Positions 29,062 to 38,231 of a DNA stretch of 64,000 nt are shown in pieces (the first letter of the stretch is position 1; each line of letters opens with the position of its first letter). Origin of the DNA: Chloracidobacterium thermophilum B (GTDB lineage: Bacteria > Acidobacteriota > Blastocatellia > Chloracidobacteriales > Chloracidobacteriaceae). The stretch spans positions 930,001 through 994,000 of the forward strand of contig NC_016025.1 of NCBI RefSeq assembly GCF_000226295.1, read 5' to 3'. A program made the translations under genes and the position numbers. The notes below the pieces were generated by a model. The model was not told the DNA's origin. It worked only from the letters and a program-made list of their open reading frames with translations, and did no database searches.

Positions 29062-30388
29062 CCCACAAGATCGCTCTTTGTCCGACTCCTGAGCAAGTGG
29101 ACTACTTCAAGCGCGCCTGCGGCACGGCGCGGCGTGTTTGGAACTGGGCGCTCAATGAGTGGAACAGGCAATACGCAGCAGGCGGCAGGCCAAACGCCAT
29201 GGCGCTCAAAAAACAGTTCAACGCCATCAAGTACACCGACCCGCAGTGGCTCGATGAGAACGGTCGGCCTTGGTTGCAAGACATTCACCGGGATGCCCAC
29301 GCCCAGCCGTTCAGGAATCTCGCCAAAGCCTGGGAACGGTTCTTCGCCAACCCTCAAGGAGGGCAAAGAAGCGCACGAGCCACGGCTCAAGAAAAAGGGG
29401 CGTTGCCGCGACAGCTTTTATGTTGCCAACGACAAGTTCACCCTGGAAGGCAAGACGATCCGTCTGCCCAGGATCGGTGAAGTCGCCATGACCGAGGAGC
29501 TGCGCTTCGCGGGCAGGATTTTGGGCGCAACGGTTTCTCGCACCGCGGATCGTTGGTTTGTGGCCATACAGGTCGAGGTGCCTGATGCGCAATTTTATCG
29601 GCGTCGCACGTCGCACGAGGTCAACGGCATCGACCTGGGCATCAAGGCTGCCGCAACGATCTCCAGCGGTGAAGTCATCGAGGCGCCAAAGCCGCTCAAA
29701 GCAGCGCTGCGCCGTCTGGAAATCCGTAGCCGACGTCTCAGCCGCAAGCTGGAAGCCGCCAGGAAGGCAGCAGGATTTGAACGCCATGCCCGCCTGCCTG
29801 AAGGAACGCGCCTGCCGGTATCGAACAACCGGCAGAAGTCCGCTGCGACATTGGCAAGGCTCTATGCCCGCATGGCCAATATCCGAGCGGATTTCACCCA
29901 CAAGCTCACGACTCGACTCTGCCGCGAAAACCAAGCGTTGGTGATCGAGGATTTAAACGTCAAGGGGATGCTGGAGAACGAGAAGCTCGCTCGCGCCATC
30001 TCTGACGTGGGTTTTGGGATGTTACGCTCGCCGTTGGAATACAAGGCCCGGCGCTACGGTACTCAGCTTACCATCGCTGATCGCTGGTATCCAGGCAGCC
30101 GACTGTGCTCCATCTGTGGCTGGAAGAACGAGGCGCTGACATTGAGAGAAATGGGTGTGTGCTCAATGTGGTGCGCACCATGACCGTGACCTCAATGCGG
30201 CGCTGAACCTGAAACGGCTGGCAACCGAAACGGCCCTACCCGTGGCGAGTCCGTCCAGCAATGGCGGCGCTGCGGCGGGGACCGTCCCCGCCGTAGTCGG
30301 GAAAGTCACGCCTGTCAGATACGACGGTGGTCAACAGGACACGTCGGGGCAGGAAGAGAACCGTGCGCACTTTTGCGCACATTCTTGA
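29052..30388 (+). pseudogene. tnpB: TnpB RNA-guided nuclease (OrfB), two frameshifts
   Basis: Frame 1 (29052 to about 29350) has MQLTHKIALCPTPEQVDYFK and an ARRVWNWALNEW helix. Frame 2 (to about 30150) has the RuvC-I Asp (GIDLGIKAAA), the RuvC-II Glu (ALVIEDLNVKGM) and the first zinc-knuckle half (CSICGWKN). Frame 3 (to 30388) has the second half (CAQCGAHHDRDLNAALNLKR) with the RuvC-III Asp. Deleting one C from CCC 29351-29353 and one A from AAA 30149-30151 restores a single reading frame of about 445 codons with all catalytic residues intact. The decay is therefore minimal, or the breaks are sequencing errors. Confidence 0.88.
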
Positions 30389-30479
30389 TAGCAGATAGTG
30401 GTGACGTTGGTGCCCGTAACAGTTGAGTTTCCCGCTGGCCGGCAGGCTGCCGCTCCAGCCCAAACCGATGAAGCCGCAA

Positions 30480-31199
30480 CTAGCCGGCTTCGTCCGGCCT
30501 GAGCAGCCCCTCGCGCTGCATGGCTTCGCGCAGGCGCTTGATGGCGCGCGCATGCAGGCGCGATCCCCACGACCGTGACAGCCCCAGTTCAGCGGCGTAA
30601 TCCGCCGCGCTCCGCCCCTTGAAATACAGAGCCTCGATGGTGGCGCGGTCTTCATCAGGCAGTTGCGCCACAAGGCGCATCATCCGGCCGATGAGGTCAT
30701 CCCGTTCCAGGGCGCTGGCAAAATCCAGGCTCCGGTCGTCGGCAATCGTGAGTTCCTCGTGATCGAGCGACAGCAGGTAAATCGGGATGAGACTTTCAAG
30801 CTGCGCCTGCGCGTCGGCAATGTCGTCGTCGAGGGTCGTGCCATGGGACGGACGCCCGGACTCCTCTTCGGCCAGACTGTGGAGAAAATCCGTCGCATTG
30901 GCTTCGGCACGCACGCGCCCGCCATCCACCCGGGCAAAGTTGGCCATTTTGCGCACTTCATCCCAGATGGCACCCTTGATGTAGTAGTGGGCAAAGGTCA
31001 CAAACGACACACCCCGCGCCGGATTGTATTTCTCAGCGGCGCGCACCAGTCCCAGGTTGCCGTAGGCAATCAGGTCGTCGAGTTCGACGCTGGGCGGCAA
31101 CTTCCGCACAATGTCGTAGGCAATCGTCCGCACGTAGTGCAGATGCTGCTCGATGAGCGCATCCCGCTGGACATTGGGAGATGGCTGCGTTCCGCTCAT
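30480..31199 (-). CDS. Sigma-70 family factor of the FliA/WhiG type (239 aa)
   Basis: RNA polymerase sigma subunit with region 2 (VELDDLIAYGNLGLVRAAEK, VSFVTFAHYYIKGAIWDEVR) and region 4 (LPDEDRATIEALYFKG, then YAAELGLSRSWGSRLHARAI). No ECF-style shortening; regions 2, 3 and 4 are all present, as in sigma-28. ATG 31199 starts MSGTQPSPNVQ; a GTG at 31214 is possible. Flagellar sigma-28 and relatives often control surface-secretion genes. The next gene upstream on the same strand is a lytic transglycosylase. Confidence 0.85.
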   Translation of the reverse strand: MSGTQPSPNVQRDALIEQHLHYVRTIAYDIVRKLPPSVELDDLIAYGNLGLVRAAEKYNPARGVSFVTFAHYYIKGAIWDEVRKMANFARVDGGRVRAEANATDFLHSLAEEESGRPSHGTTLDDDIADAQAQLESLIPIYLLSLDHEELTIADDRSLDFASALERDDLIGRMMRLVAQLPDEDRATIEALYFKGRSAADYAAELGLSRSWGSRLHARAIKRLREAMQREGLLRPDEAG

Positions 31200-31234
31200 G
31201 CCGTTTCGCGCCACCGTACGGGAGTGACCTCACG

Positions 31235-32335
31235 TCACCCGGCGGCGGTACGGCGGCGCGCGGCCCGAGCGACGATCTGTTCTGGGTAGTTGCGGATTTC
31301 GACAAACTTCTGGGCCGCCAGTTTAGGAAAGTAGCGCGCAGCGGCCAACGCCAAGGGCGCAGTTTCGCCCCCAAGCGCCAGATGTTCCCACTTGGTGGCC
31401 CATTCGCGGGCAAACGCGACGGCTTCCGGCCCGGTCAGCCCTTCCTCGCGGGCGCGGGCAAGGCCCTCGCGGTAGGCATGCCCCATCGCCACGGTAATCG
31501 TTCCTTCTCCACCGTTGTACGCACCCATGACGAACTTCCAGTACTCATCCCCCTGCGGCGTGCCGTAGCGCGAAAAGGCCATTTCCGTCAGGCGCTGCGC
31601 CTTGACGTGCAGCAACCGCGCAGCGGCCGGAATGGCCAGGCTCGGATTGAGCCGCTCGTCGCTTTCCGTTCCCGGAACGCCTACGGACAACCCCAGTTCG
31701 CGGGCTTCACGGCGGCCAATCTGGGCAATACCGGCGTAGCCATACTGGTTGACGACATCGGTGCGCAGCCCCGACTCCTGCACGAGCAAACTCTTGAGCA
31801 ACCGTGGCGGCAATCCCGGACACAGGGCCACGGCCTGCTCGATGAGGGGATCAAGCGCACTGGCTGCGGCCATTTTGTCTTTGCCCACTCCACGCGGCGC
31901 GGCATCGTCAGACGATGGCGCAACGAAGTGCCGGTCGGGTCCCCCTGGCGCCTGGCCCGGCGCAGCCGATGACTGAAGGGCGGCCAGGTCGTTGAGCATA
32001 GGCTGCACGAGCCGGGCGCTGATGTCGTTCCATTCATCGAGCAGTTCCGGCGACTGCGACAGGTCAGCGCCAATCAGCTCTGGATGGCGCGCCTGAAAGA
32101 TCAGGTCTGTCAACTGCCACGGATCGGTAAAGCCGGCCTGCACCGCCAGGACAATGGTCTTGAGTTCTTCACGGGTCCGGCGCTGCGTCTCCGGGTCGTT
32201 GCCCAGAGCCTGTTCCAGGCGGGTTTCAAAGGCCGTTTTACCGGTGGCACGGGTGGCAGCGGCCGGTTGCCGCAGAAAGGCATCCGGCCGTATCCGCGCC
32301 AAGTCAGTACGCTGAATGTTTTGCTCGTTTGCCAT
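31235..32335 (-). CDS. Lytic transglycosylase-like peptidoglycan hydrolase without signal peptide (366 aa)
   Basis: The C-terminal half (about residues 165-330) has the SLT fold: LLKSLLVQESGLRTDVVNQY with the catalytic Glu, GYAGIAQIGRREARELGL, LNPSLAIPAAARLL and VMGAYNGGEGTI. The N-terminal 150 residues (MANEQNIQRTDLARIRPDAF) are hydrophilic and lack any Sec or lipoprotein signal. That is unusual for a wall enzyme and recalls hydrolases exported by flagellar or type III machineries. Located 35 bases upstream of the sigma-factor gene on the same strand. Confidence 0.8.
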   Translation of the reverse strand: MANEQNIQRTDLARIRPDAFLRQPAAATRATGKTAFETRLEQALGNDPETQRRTREELKTIVLAVQAGFTDPWQLTDLIFQARHPELIGADLSQSPELLDEWNDISARLVQPMLNDLAALQSSAAPGQAPGGPDRHFVAPSSDDAAPRGVGKDKMAAASALDPLIEQAVALCPGLPPRLLKSLLVQESGLRTDVVNQYGYAGIAQIGRREARELGLSVGVPGTESDERLNPSLAIPAAARLLHVKAQRLTEMAFSRYGTPQGDEYWKFVMGAYNGGEGTITVAMGHAYREGLARAREEGLTGPEAVAFAREWATKWEHLALGGETAPLALAAARYFPKLAAQKFVEIRNYPEQIVARAARRRTAAG

Positions 32336-32595
32336 GGCACTTCCCCGTCAAGCCAAACTCAAAACCCCGTCTGCCCTTTACCGCTGCCGACGCGGGGGCT
32401 TTGCAACGTTTCCGGCGCTCACGCACAGTGCGCCCTATCCTTGGTTATCGTTCGATGTACAGCCATGTTGCGCGCGTCCCAGGAAACGTCCGTGCCAAGA
32501 CGTACGCGCTGCGCTGGCGGGCTGTGCTAATCTGCACCCCATCTTCAAACGGCTCGTGTCAAACACTTGTTATCCGAAAGGAGTGTTCCCATCCA

Positions 32596-33018
32596 ATGCG
32601 AAACCTCTGGCTGCGATACGCCTGGCTGCGATACGGACTCTGCCTGTGGGTCGTCCTTGGACTGCTGCCCGTGGCCGCCACAGCCTACGGGCCCGATGAA
32701 CCGAAGAAGGCTCCGGCCGTCGAAGGCGAATATGACATGGAAATCACCGTGACCGGCGCGGGGATTTTTCCCGTTGAGCTGAAGGTCATGCGCGACGAGC
32801 AAGGCAAACTCATCTGTGAGTCCAAAGACCAGATTGGCGTGTCCATCACGGGTATCACTGTGGACGACGACGGGCAGGTGACGTTGACCGGCAACTACCA
32901 GGGCATGGAATTCGAGTTCAAAGGCAAACTCGAAGGCGACACGATGAAGGGTGAGTTCGACATTTCGGGCTACGCCGGCACGTGGGTCGCCACCCGCCGC
33001 AAGCCTTCAAAGGAATAA
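32596..33018 (+). CDS. Small exported protein of unknown function (140 aa)
   Basis: Signal peptide (YAWLRYGLCLWVVLGLLPVA, cleavage near TAYG), then an all-beta-looking mature domain beginning GEYDMEITVTGAGIFPVELK, with QVTLTGNYQGMEFEFKGKLE and a C-terminal GYAGTWVATRRK. The repeated amphipathic strands suggest a lipocalin-like or barrel fold, but I cannot name the family. The N-terminus has a duplicated LRYAWLRYG. It ends at a hairpin shared with the convergent gene. Confidence 0.75.
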   Translation: MRNLWLRYAWLRYGLCLWVVLGLLPVAATAYGPDEPKKAPAVEGEYDMEITVTGAGIFPVELKVMRDEQGKLICESKDQIGVSITGITVDDDGQVTLTGNYQGMEFEFKGKLEGDTMKGEFDISGYAGTWVATRRKPSKE

Positions 33019-33019
33019 T

Positions 33020-33053
33020 GGTGCAGGGCGAACGGCGGTTCGCCCCTGCCACC
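33020..33053. terminator. Bidirectional hairpin between convergent genes
   Basis: An imperfect stem pairs GGTGCAGGGCGAAC with GTTCGCCCCTGCCACC around a short GGCG loop. It lies directly between the stop codons of the converging genes at 33018 and 33056. Confidence 0.55.
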
Positions 33054-33055
33054 GG

Positions 33056-34126
33056 TCATCCCATGGCGCGTTGGGCCAGTTCGGCAAACAGGCGGGCCAT
33101 AGCCCCCATGCGGGCAAAACGCTCGTCGTGCGTGAAGCCTTTCACATACCGGAAGTAGATTTGCTGCACGATGACCGCCACCTTGAACAGCGCAAAGGCT
33201 TCGTGCCAGCGCATTTCACGGACATCCCGGCGGCTGGTTTCGGCGTAGCGGGCCAGCAGTTCGGCGCGGGTCAGGTTGCCGGGCAGCGCCGTCAGCCCGA
33301 AACTCATGGCGTGGACTTCCGGCGGATCATCCCGCTCCACCCAGTAGGCAAGTGCTGTGGCCACGTCCGTCAGCGGATCGCCCACCGTAGCCATTTCCCA
33401 GTCCAGCACGGCGCGAATCCGGGTCAGATCGTCCGGGTCGAGAACGACGTTGTCGTACTTGTAATCGTTGTGAATGAGCGTGGCGGCGCTGTCTTCGGGA
33501 ATGCGCGCCGTCACCCAGGCAATGACCCGTTCCATGGCCGGCACGTCATCGGTCTGGGCAGCGCGATACCGCTTGACCCAGCCCTCGACCTGACGGCGGA
33601 CGTACCCGGCTCCCCGGTAAAGATCGCGCAATCCGGCGGCTTCGACATCCACGGCATGCAGCTCGGCAAGATGGTCAATGAAGTTTGTCGAAAGCCGGCG
33701 CATGGTTTCGGTGTCGAGTGTGATTCCATCCGGGACCCTGGTGCGCAGAATGACGCCCCGCACGCGCGTCATGACGTAAAACGGGACGCCCAACGGCGAA
33801 CTTTCCGCCGGGATGTAGCACAGCGGCTGTGGCACGCGCGGATAGACCCGGTGCAGGCCCGACAGCACCCGAAACTCGCGGTGCATGTCGTGTCCCGCCT
33901 TGATATGTTCCGCGCCAAAGGGCGGACGCCGCAGCACATATTCCCGGTCGCCGCTCCGCAGGGCGTAGGTCAGATTGGAGTGCCCGGCCGGAAACTGCTC
34001 GATGATGAGCGGCGGGGCAAGTTCCGGGAGATGCGGTTGCAGGCAGGCCAACAGCGCCTCTGCATCCAAGTCCTCACCAGCCCGGGGTGGACGCGGAGCA
34101 TCAAGGGCAGAAAGCGGAATGGTCAT
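33056..34126 (-). CDS. APH-family phosphotransferase (ACAD10-like kinase domain) (356 aa)
   Basis: Aminoglycoside-phosphotransferase-fold protein. PAGHSNLTYALRSGDREYVL is the nucleotide-binding N-lobe. TLIHNDYKYDNVVLDPDD is the Brenner-type HxDxxxxN catalytic loop, and IRAVLDWEMATVGDPLTDV carries the Mg-binding Asp. This close variant occurs with acyl-CoA dehydrogenases and probably phosphorylates a small molecule or acyl-CoA derivative rather than giving drug resistance. No acyl-CoA dehydrogenase gene is adjacent. Confidence 0.88.
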   Translation of the reverse strand: MTIPLSALDAPRPPRAGEDLDAEALLACLQPHLPELAPPLIIEQFPAGHSNLTYALRSGDREYVLRRPPFGAEHIKAGHDMHREFRVLSGLHRVYPRVPQPLCYIPAESSPLGVPFYVMTRVRGVILRTRVPDGITLDTETMRRLSTNFIDHLAELHAVDVEAAGLRDLYRGAGYVRRQVEGWVKRYRAAQTDDVPAMERVIAWVTARIPEDSAATLIHNDYKYDNVVLDPDDLTRIRAVLDWEMATVGDPLTDVATALAYWVERDDPPEVHAMSFGLTALPGNLTRAELLARYAETSRRDVREMRWHEAFALFKVAVIVQQIYFRYVKGFTHDERFARMGAMARLFAELAQRAMG

Positions 34127-34274
34127 CGGTGTGCCTCACTGGATGAACCGGCGCGGCCGGTCAGTCTCGGCAGTTGCGTCTGGACAGAGGTCTGGAAAAG
34201 GGGAAATAACATACCGTTGACCGGGCGACAACGGGCCGCCGGTTTTTACAGACGGGAATGGGACAGGAAACATC

Positions 34275-34796
34275 ATGACCTCACGACGAGCATTTCTGAC
34301 GATGGCTTTGTGGCTGGCTTCCGGCACGGGCCTGGGTGCGCCAGCGGCGGCGCACAAATTTCACGCCAGTTTTACGACCATCGAGTTCAACGCGGAAACC
34401 GGCTCGCTGGAGATTTCCCTGCGCGTTTTCAGTGATGATCTGGAAAACGCCCTGAGCCGCCAGGCGCGGCGGCGCATTGAACTCGACCGGACGCCGGATG
34501 TCGCCGAGCTGGCCAGCGCTTATGTGCGGGAACGGTTCAAACTGCGCTGTACCGATGGCACACCGGTGCGGATGGCGTGGGTCGGCATGGAGCAGCGGGT
34601 GGATATGACGTGGATATACATCGAAGCACCGGCTCCTGCTGGCTTCACCGGACTGGAAGCCTTGGTGACGGTCTTCTTCGAGCTGTTCCGCGACCAGAAA
34701 AACAACGTCTCATGCAAGGATGCGCAGGGCAAGCGCCACGACATCCTGTTTCGTCCCAGCGACAACACCTTCAAACCGCTGGTGCCAGCTTCCTGA
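34275..34796 (+). CDS. DUF6702-like exported protein (173 aa)
   Basis: An N-terminal signal peptide with a twin-Arg-like start (MTSRRAFLTMALWLASGTGL) is followed by AAAHKFHASFTTIEFN and LEISLRVFSDDLENALSRQA, a pattern I associate with DUF6702 periplasmic proteins. The middle is predicted alternating strands; no enzyme motif is seen. The stop (TGA) overlaps the next start by one base, so the pair is co-translated. Confidence 0.72.
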   Translation: MTSRRAFLTMALWLASGTGLGAPAAAHKFHASFTTIEFNAETGSLEISLRVFSDDLENALSRQARRRIELDRTPDVAELASAYVRERFKLRCTDGTPVRMAWVGMEQRVDMTWIYIEAPAPAGFTGLEALVTVFFELFRDQKNNVSCKDAQGKRHDILFRPSDNTFKPLVPAS

Positions 34797-35296
34797 TGAT
34801 GGTGGTGTTCGACTTTGCAGACCCGACGGCCGCCACCGCCTGGTACGCCATTGGCGATCAGGTCATGGGCGGCTGTTCGTCCGGGCAGTTGCGCCCGACG
34901 AACCACGGCTTTGCCGTCTTTGAAGGTGTGGTGTCTCTCGCCAACCATGGCGGCTTTGCTTCCGTGCGCTCAGCTCCTCTCGCGCAGCGCCTGCCGCCCC
35001 AGGCGGTGTTTGTCATCGAGGTCAGGGGCGACGGGAAAACCTACAGGTTCGTGGTACGCACCGATGCCAATTTTGACGGACTGGCCTATCAGGCCACCTT
35101 CACGCCTGCGCCCAACACGTGGCAGACCTGCCGGTTTGCCGCGACTGACTTTGTGCCGACGTTTCGTGGCCGCCCTGTTCCGGCCCCGCCCCTGCGGACG
35201 GAAGCCACGACGACTGTGGGCCTGATGATTGCCGGCAAACAGGCCGGCCCCTTTGCCCTGGCCCTGCGGCGGTTGGTGGTTCTCACCGAAGCCTGA
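34796..35296 (+). CDS. CIA30-family protein (166 aa)
   Basis: Beta-jellyroll protein of the CIA30/NDUFAF1 family. The N-terminus VVFDFADPTAATAWYAIGDQ, then VMGGCSSGQL, is diagnostic, followed by FEGVVSLANHGGFASVRS and FVVRTDANFDGLAYQATF. Bacterial members are short stand-alone proteins of unknown molecular role; the eukaryotic homologue helps assemble complex I. It is coupled to the DUF6702-like gene and has no signal peptide. Confidence 0.86.
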   Translation: MMVVFDFADPTAATAWYAIGDQVMGGCSSGQLRPTNHGFAVFEGVVSLANHGGFASVRSAPLAQRLPPQAVFVIEVRGDGKTYRFVVRTDANFDGLAYQATFTPAPNTWQTCRFAATDFVPTFRGRPVPAPPLRTEATTTVGLMIAGKQAGPFALALRRLVVLTEA

Positions 35297-35469
35297 CCGG
35301 CGCGGCTTCCGTGTGGCGCACACTTTGAGCAGGCAGGGCAGACATTTCGCTGGCAACTGGCCGGCTCAAAAACATGCTGCCCTGACGCAACATCGGACGC
35401 TGCCAACCGATAACGGAAGTGAGGACCGACAGTGTCGGCACACCACGATGGATGGGAGACTTGAACGCG

Positions 35470-37455
35470 ATGGCACGGCTCAACGGGGTTACACGGACAC
35501 CGGCGACTTCTTCACAGACTCCAACCACCGGCACCCAACACCTGATCCGGCGCGGGGAAACCCTGTCGGGCATTGCACAGCGTTATGGGACAACGGTGGA
35601 TGCGCTCCTGCAGGCCAACCGCCAGATCAGAAATCCGAACCTCATTTACGCCGGACAGACGCTGACGATTCCAACGACCCGTAACACAAGTGCGCCGAAC
35701 CAGGCCGGCAGTCAGGCTGGCAGCCAGTATGTCGTGCGCCGGGGCGATACGCTTTCCGAAATTGCCGCCCGCAACGGCATTGATCTGGCGCGGCTCATCA
35801 AGGCCAATACGCAGATTCAGAATCCCAACCTCATCTATCCCGGACAGGTCATCAACCTGCCGGGCCGCCAGGTAGCAACTCCGGCTCCGGCGCGCCCCAA
35901 TCCGTCTCAGCCCAGCCCGGCCCAGCCCGGTCCGGCGCCCTCGCGCCCGACGCCCACGCCCTCCCAGCCAACCACGCCTGCGCCACCCCGAGTGGATACC
36001 ACCGCCCCGGTTGGCACGATTCCACGGACCGGCAACGCTTTCATTGATTCGATTGCAGCCGATGCCATCCGCAGCCAGCGGACAACCGGTGTGCCAGCGT
36101 CAGTGACGATTGCCCAGGCCATTCTCGAAAGCGGCTGGGGACGTTCGGAGTTGACCCGCCAAGCCAATAACTACTTCGGCATCAAGGGCACGGGCCCCGC
36201 CGGGTCCGTCACGATGCGGACGCGCGAGGTCTTCAACGGCCGCGAGGTCTATGTCAACGCCCAGTTCCGCAAGTACAACTCCGCCGCCGAGTCCTTCGCC
36301 GACCATGCCCAGTTCTTCATCCGCAATCCACGCTATGCCACCGCTATGCGGCACACCAACGACGCCTTCCGTTTTGCGGCGGAGATTCACAAGGCCGGAT
36401 ACGCCACCGACCCGAACTACACCAAACTGCTCCACAGTCTCATGCGCGAGTACAATCTGACGCGCTTTGACGCCATTGCGCGGAATGGCAACGCCACACC
36501 GGCACCGCCTCCGGCAGCGCCAACCCCGGCACCTGCGCCCTCGGCACCGCCGGCGGCCGGCACGCGGGAGCACCGGGTTCGGGTCGGCGACACGCTCTCC
36601 GGTATTGCCCAGCAGTACGGGACGACCGTCGCGGCGCTTCAGCGCGCCAATCCCAGCATCACCAACCCCAACCTCATCTATCCGGGCCAGCGCATTGTGA
36701 TTCCCGGCAGCGGCAGCACGAATGGCAGTCGGCCAGCGCCGACACCAGCCCCGTCCACCCCGCCGACCTCCGGCTCGCCTGTGCCTCCTGGCCGGGGATT
36801 GCCACGCACGGAAGGGATGACCACAGCCCAGAAGTTCGCCCTGTATGCCAACTACATTGAGCGTCACGGCTCCGCCCAGGCCAAGGCTGATCTGGCCGCC
36901 GGACGGGTCGTGATTCTGGGGCTGCGTACGGAGACCAACACCCGCGCTAATGGCGGGCAGGGCGTCTATGACGACCGCATCGTGACCCTGCGCAAGCTGC
37001 CCAACGGTCAGTTCCAGGTGACGGAACTGCGCGCCAACACGGAACCGAGCAGCCAGTACGAAGATGGCTGGTCAGGACGGACACGGCGCCCGATGGGCGT
37101 GGACAGCAACCGGGATGGCTGGCTTGACCTGGGCCGGCTGGTGGATGGCACGCACGAGTACATGCGCGCCAATGTCGGCCCCAACTTCGGCCCGACCCAA
37201 CCCGACGGGAACAACATCCTGATGCCCACGACAAGCCGCCCGGTCGTGCGCGACACCAACCACGACGGTGTCTTCGACGAGCGCGATCGCAACCGGAACA
37301 GCTTTGAGGGACAGACGATGTACTTCCACCGTGGCGGCACGACCAACACCTACTCGGCCGGATGCCAGACCATGCCCCAGAGTGAGTTCAACCGCTTCTG
37401 GGATTCGCTTGGCAACCAGCAGCGGTTCCAGTACGTTTTGGTCACGGTTGGCTAG
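35470..37455 (+). CDS. LysM/glucosaminidase peptidoglycan hydrolase with extra C-terminal domain (661 aa)
   Basis: Two N-terminal LysM modules (LIRRGETLSGIAQRYGTTVD and YVVRRGDTLSEIAARNGIDL) bind peptidoglycan. A Pro-rich linker follows, then a FlgJ-like glucosaminidase domain (about 185-330; SVTIAQAILESGWGRSELTR with the catalytic Glu, NNYFGIKG). A third LysM lies at about 365-415. The last 220 residues form a separate domain with DGNNILMPTT and TYSAGCQTMP, which recalls a catalytic-Cys L,D-peptidase site. There is no signal peptide. Start chosen at ATG 35470; the frame is open from 35419. Confidence 0.85.
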   Translation: MARLNGVTRTPATSSQTPTTGTQHLIRRGETLSGIAQRYGTTVDALLQANRQIRNPNLIYAGQTLTIPTTRNTSAPNQAGSQAGSQYVVRRGDTLSEIAARNGIDLARLIKANTQIQNPNLIYPGQVINLPGRQVATPAPARPNPSQPSPAQPGPAPSRPTPTPSQPTTPAPPRVDTTAPVGTIPRTGNAFIDSIAADAIRSQRTTGVPASVTIAQAILESGWGRSELTRQANNYFGIKGTGPAGSVTMRTREVFNGREVYVNAQFRKYNSAAESFADHAQFFIRNPRYATAMRHTNDAFRFAAEIHKAGYATDPNYTKLLHSLMREYNLTRFDAIARNGNATPAPPPAAPTPAPAPSAPPAAGTREHRVRVGDTLSGIAQQYGTTVAALQRANPSITNPNLIYPGQRIVIPGSGSTNGSRPAPTPAPSTPPTSGSPVPPGRGLPRTEGMTTAQKFALYANYIERHGSAQAKADLAAGRVVILGLRTETNTRANGGQGVYDDRIVTLRKLPNGQFQVTELRANTEPSSQYEDGWSGRTRRPMGVDSNRDGWLDLGRLVDGTHEYMRANVGPNFGPTQPDGNNILMPTTSRPVVRDTNHDGVFDERDRNRNSFEGQTMYFHRGGTTNTYSAGCQTMPQSEFNRFWDSLGNQQRFQYVLVTVG

Positions 37456-37499
37456 GAACAACCGCATCGCACTGGCGGTGCAGGAAAGGACAGACATCT

Positions 37500-38024
37500 A
37501 TGAGCGGACAAATTGGTGGCATTGCGCCCGGCGTTCCCACGCCGGGCACTTCCAACCATCCCCACGGAGCACAGTCACCCGCGACTGGCGGCAAATCCTT
37601 TGAATCCATTATGCAGCAGACAGCCGGGCAACCGACCGATGTGCTCCACCAGGGAAGCGGTACGTCGGGCCTGACCTTGGAGCAACTCCGTGCTGACCTG
37701 ATGCAACGCTTAGCCAACCCAAACGCCAACGACTTTGGAATTTCCTTTGACCAGGCGCGGCTGCGGATTTCTGCTCTGCGGGATGGTATCCACGGCATGG
37801 CTCCCGACCGGCGCTCCCCAGACCTGCTGGCGCGGTTCTCACAGGTCGAAAATCAGTGGATGCAGATTGAGACGATACTCAATTCCGACCGGGAACTGTC
37901 GCAGGGAGAGTTGCTCGGCTTGCAGGCACGCATGTACCAACTGACTCAGAACATCGAAATTCTGAGCAAGGTCGTGGATCAGGTCACGAGCGGCATCAAG
38001 ACCGTTCTCCAAACAAACGTTTGA
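37500..38024 (+). CDS. Small protein resembling a type III secretion inner-rod subunit (SctI/YscI-like) (174 aa)
   Basis: The N-terminal 60 residues are Gly/Pro/Thr-rich and disordered-looking. The C-terminal 50 residues read as one amphipathic helix pair: LSQGELLGLQARMYQLTQNI, then EILSKVVDQVTSGIKTVLQT. This resembles the SctI/FliE-like C-terminal signature (…ELL.LQ….E..SKVV…..GI..L). No Sec signal is present. It follows the LysM/glucosaminidase gene by 44 bases. The family call is from pattern memory and needs a profile search. Confidence 0.45.
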   Translation: MSGQIGGIAPGVPTPGTSNHPHGAQSPATGGKSFESIMQQTAGQPTDVLHQGSGTSGLTLEQLRADLMQRLANPNANDFGISFDQARLRISALRDGIHGMAPDRRSPDLLARFSQVENQWMQIETILNSDRELSQGELLGLQARMYQLTQNIEILSKVVDQVTSGIKTVLQTNV

Positions 38025-38063
38025 ATTGCCCGGCCTGGCTTCATCCACCCGCCAGGCGGTGAG

Positions 38064-38091
38064 TTGACAGGCAATCTGGAACCGTTACAAT
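38064..38091 (+). promoter_or_regulatory. Near-consensus sigma-70 promoter
   Basis: TTGACA (38064-38069), a 16-base spacer and TACAAT (38086-38091). It lies 141 bases upstream of the GTG start at 38232 and would give a leader of about 135 bases. Confidence 0.6.
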
Positions 38092-38231
38092 CGGCATGCT
38101 GCGCTTCCTGTTCAGCTTTGGTAAGTCCTTAGCGAAGTTGAACTTGAAGCAAGCTGCCAAGCTGTGCGCGAAACCTTTGACCGGACATCCGCCGCACAGC
38201 CGCCCCCACCACATTCGACACGAAGGGCATT

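Larger units (their letters stand above)
28315..30479 (+). mobile_element. IS607-family insertion sequence (approximate bounds)
   Basis: The element carries tnpA (28411-29061) and frameshifted tnpB (29052-30388). IS607 elements make no target-site duplication and have no terminal inverted repeats, so the ends cannot be set by eye. I use the 19-bp tandem repeat on the left and the neighbouring sigma-factor stop on the right as outer limits. The 3' end of tnpB and the flank would contain the guide (omega) RNA in an active element. Confidence 0.7.
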
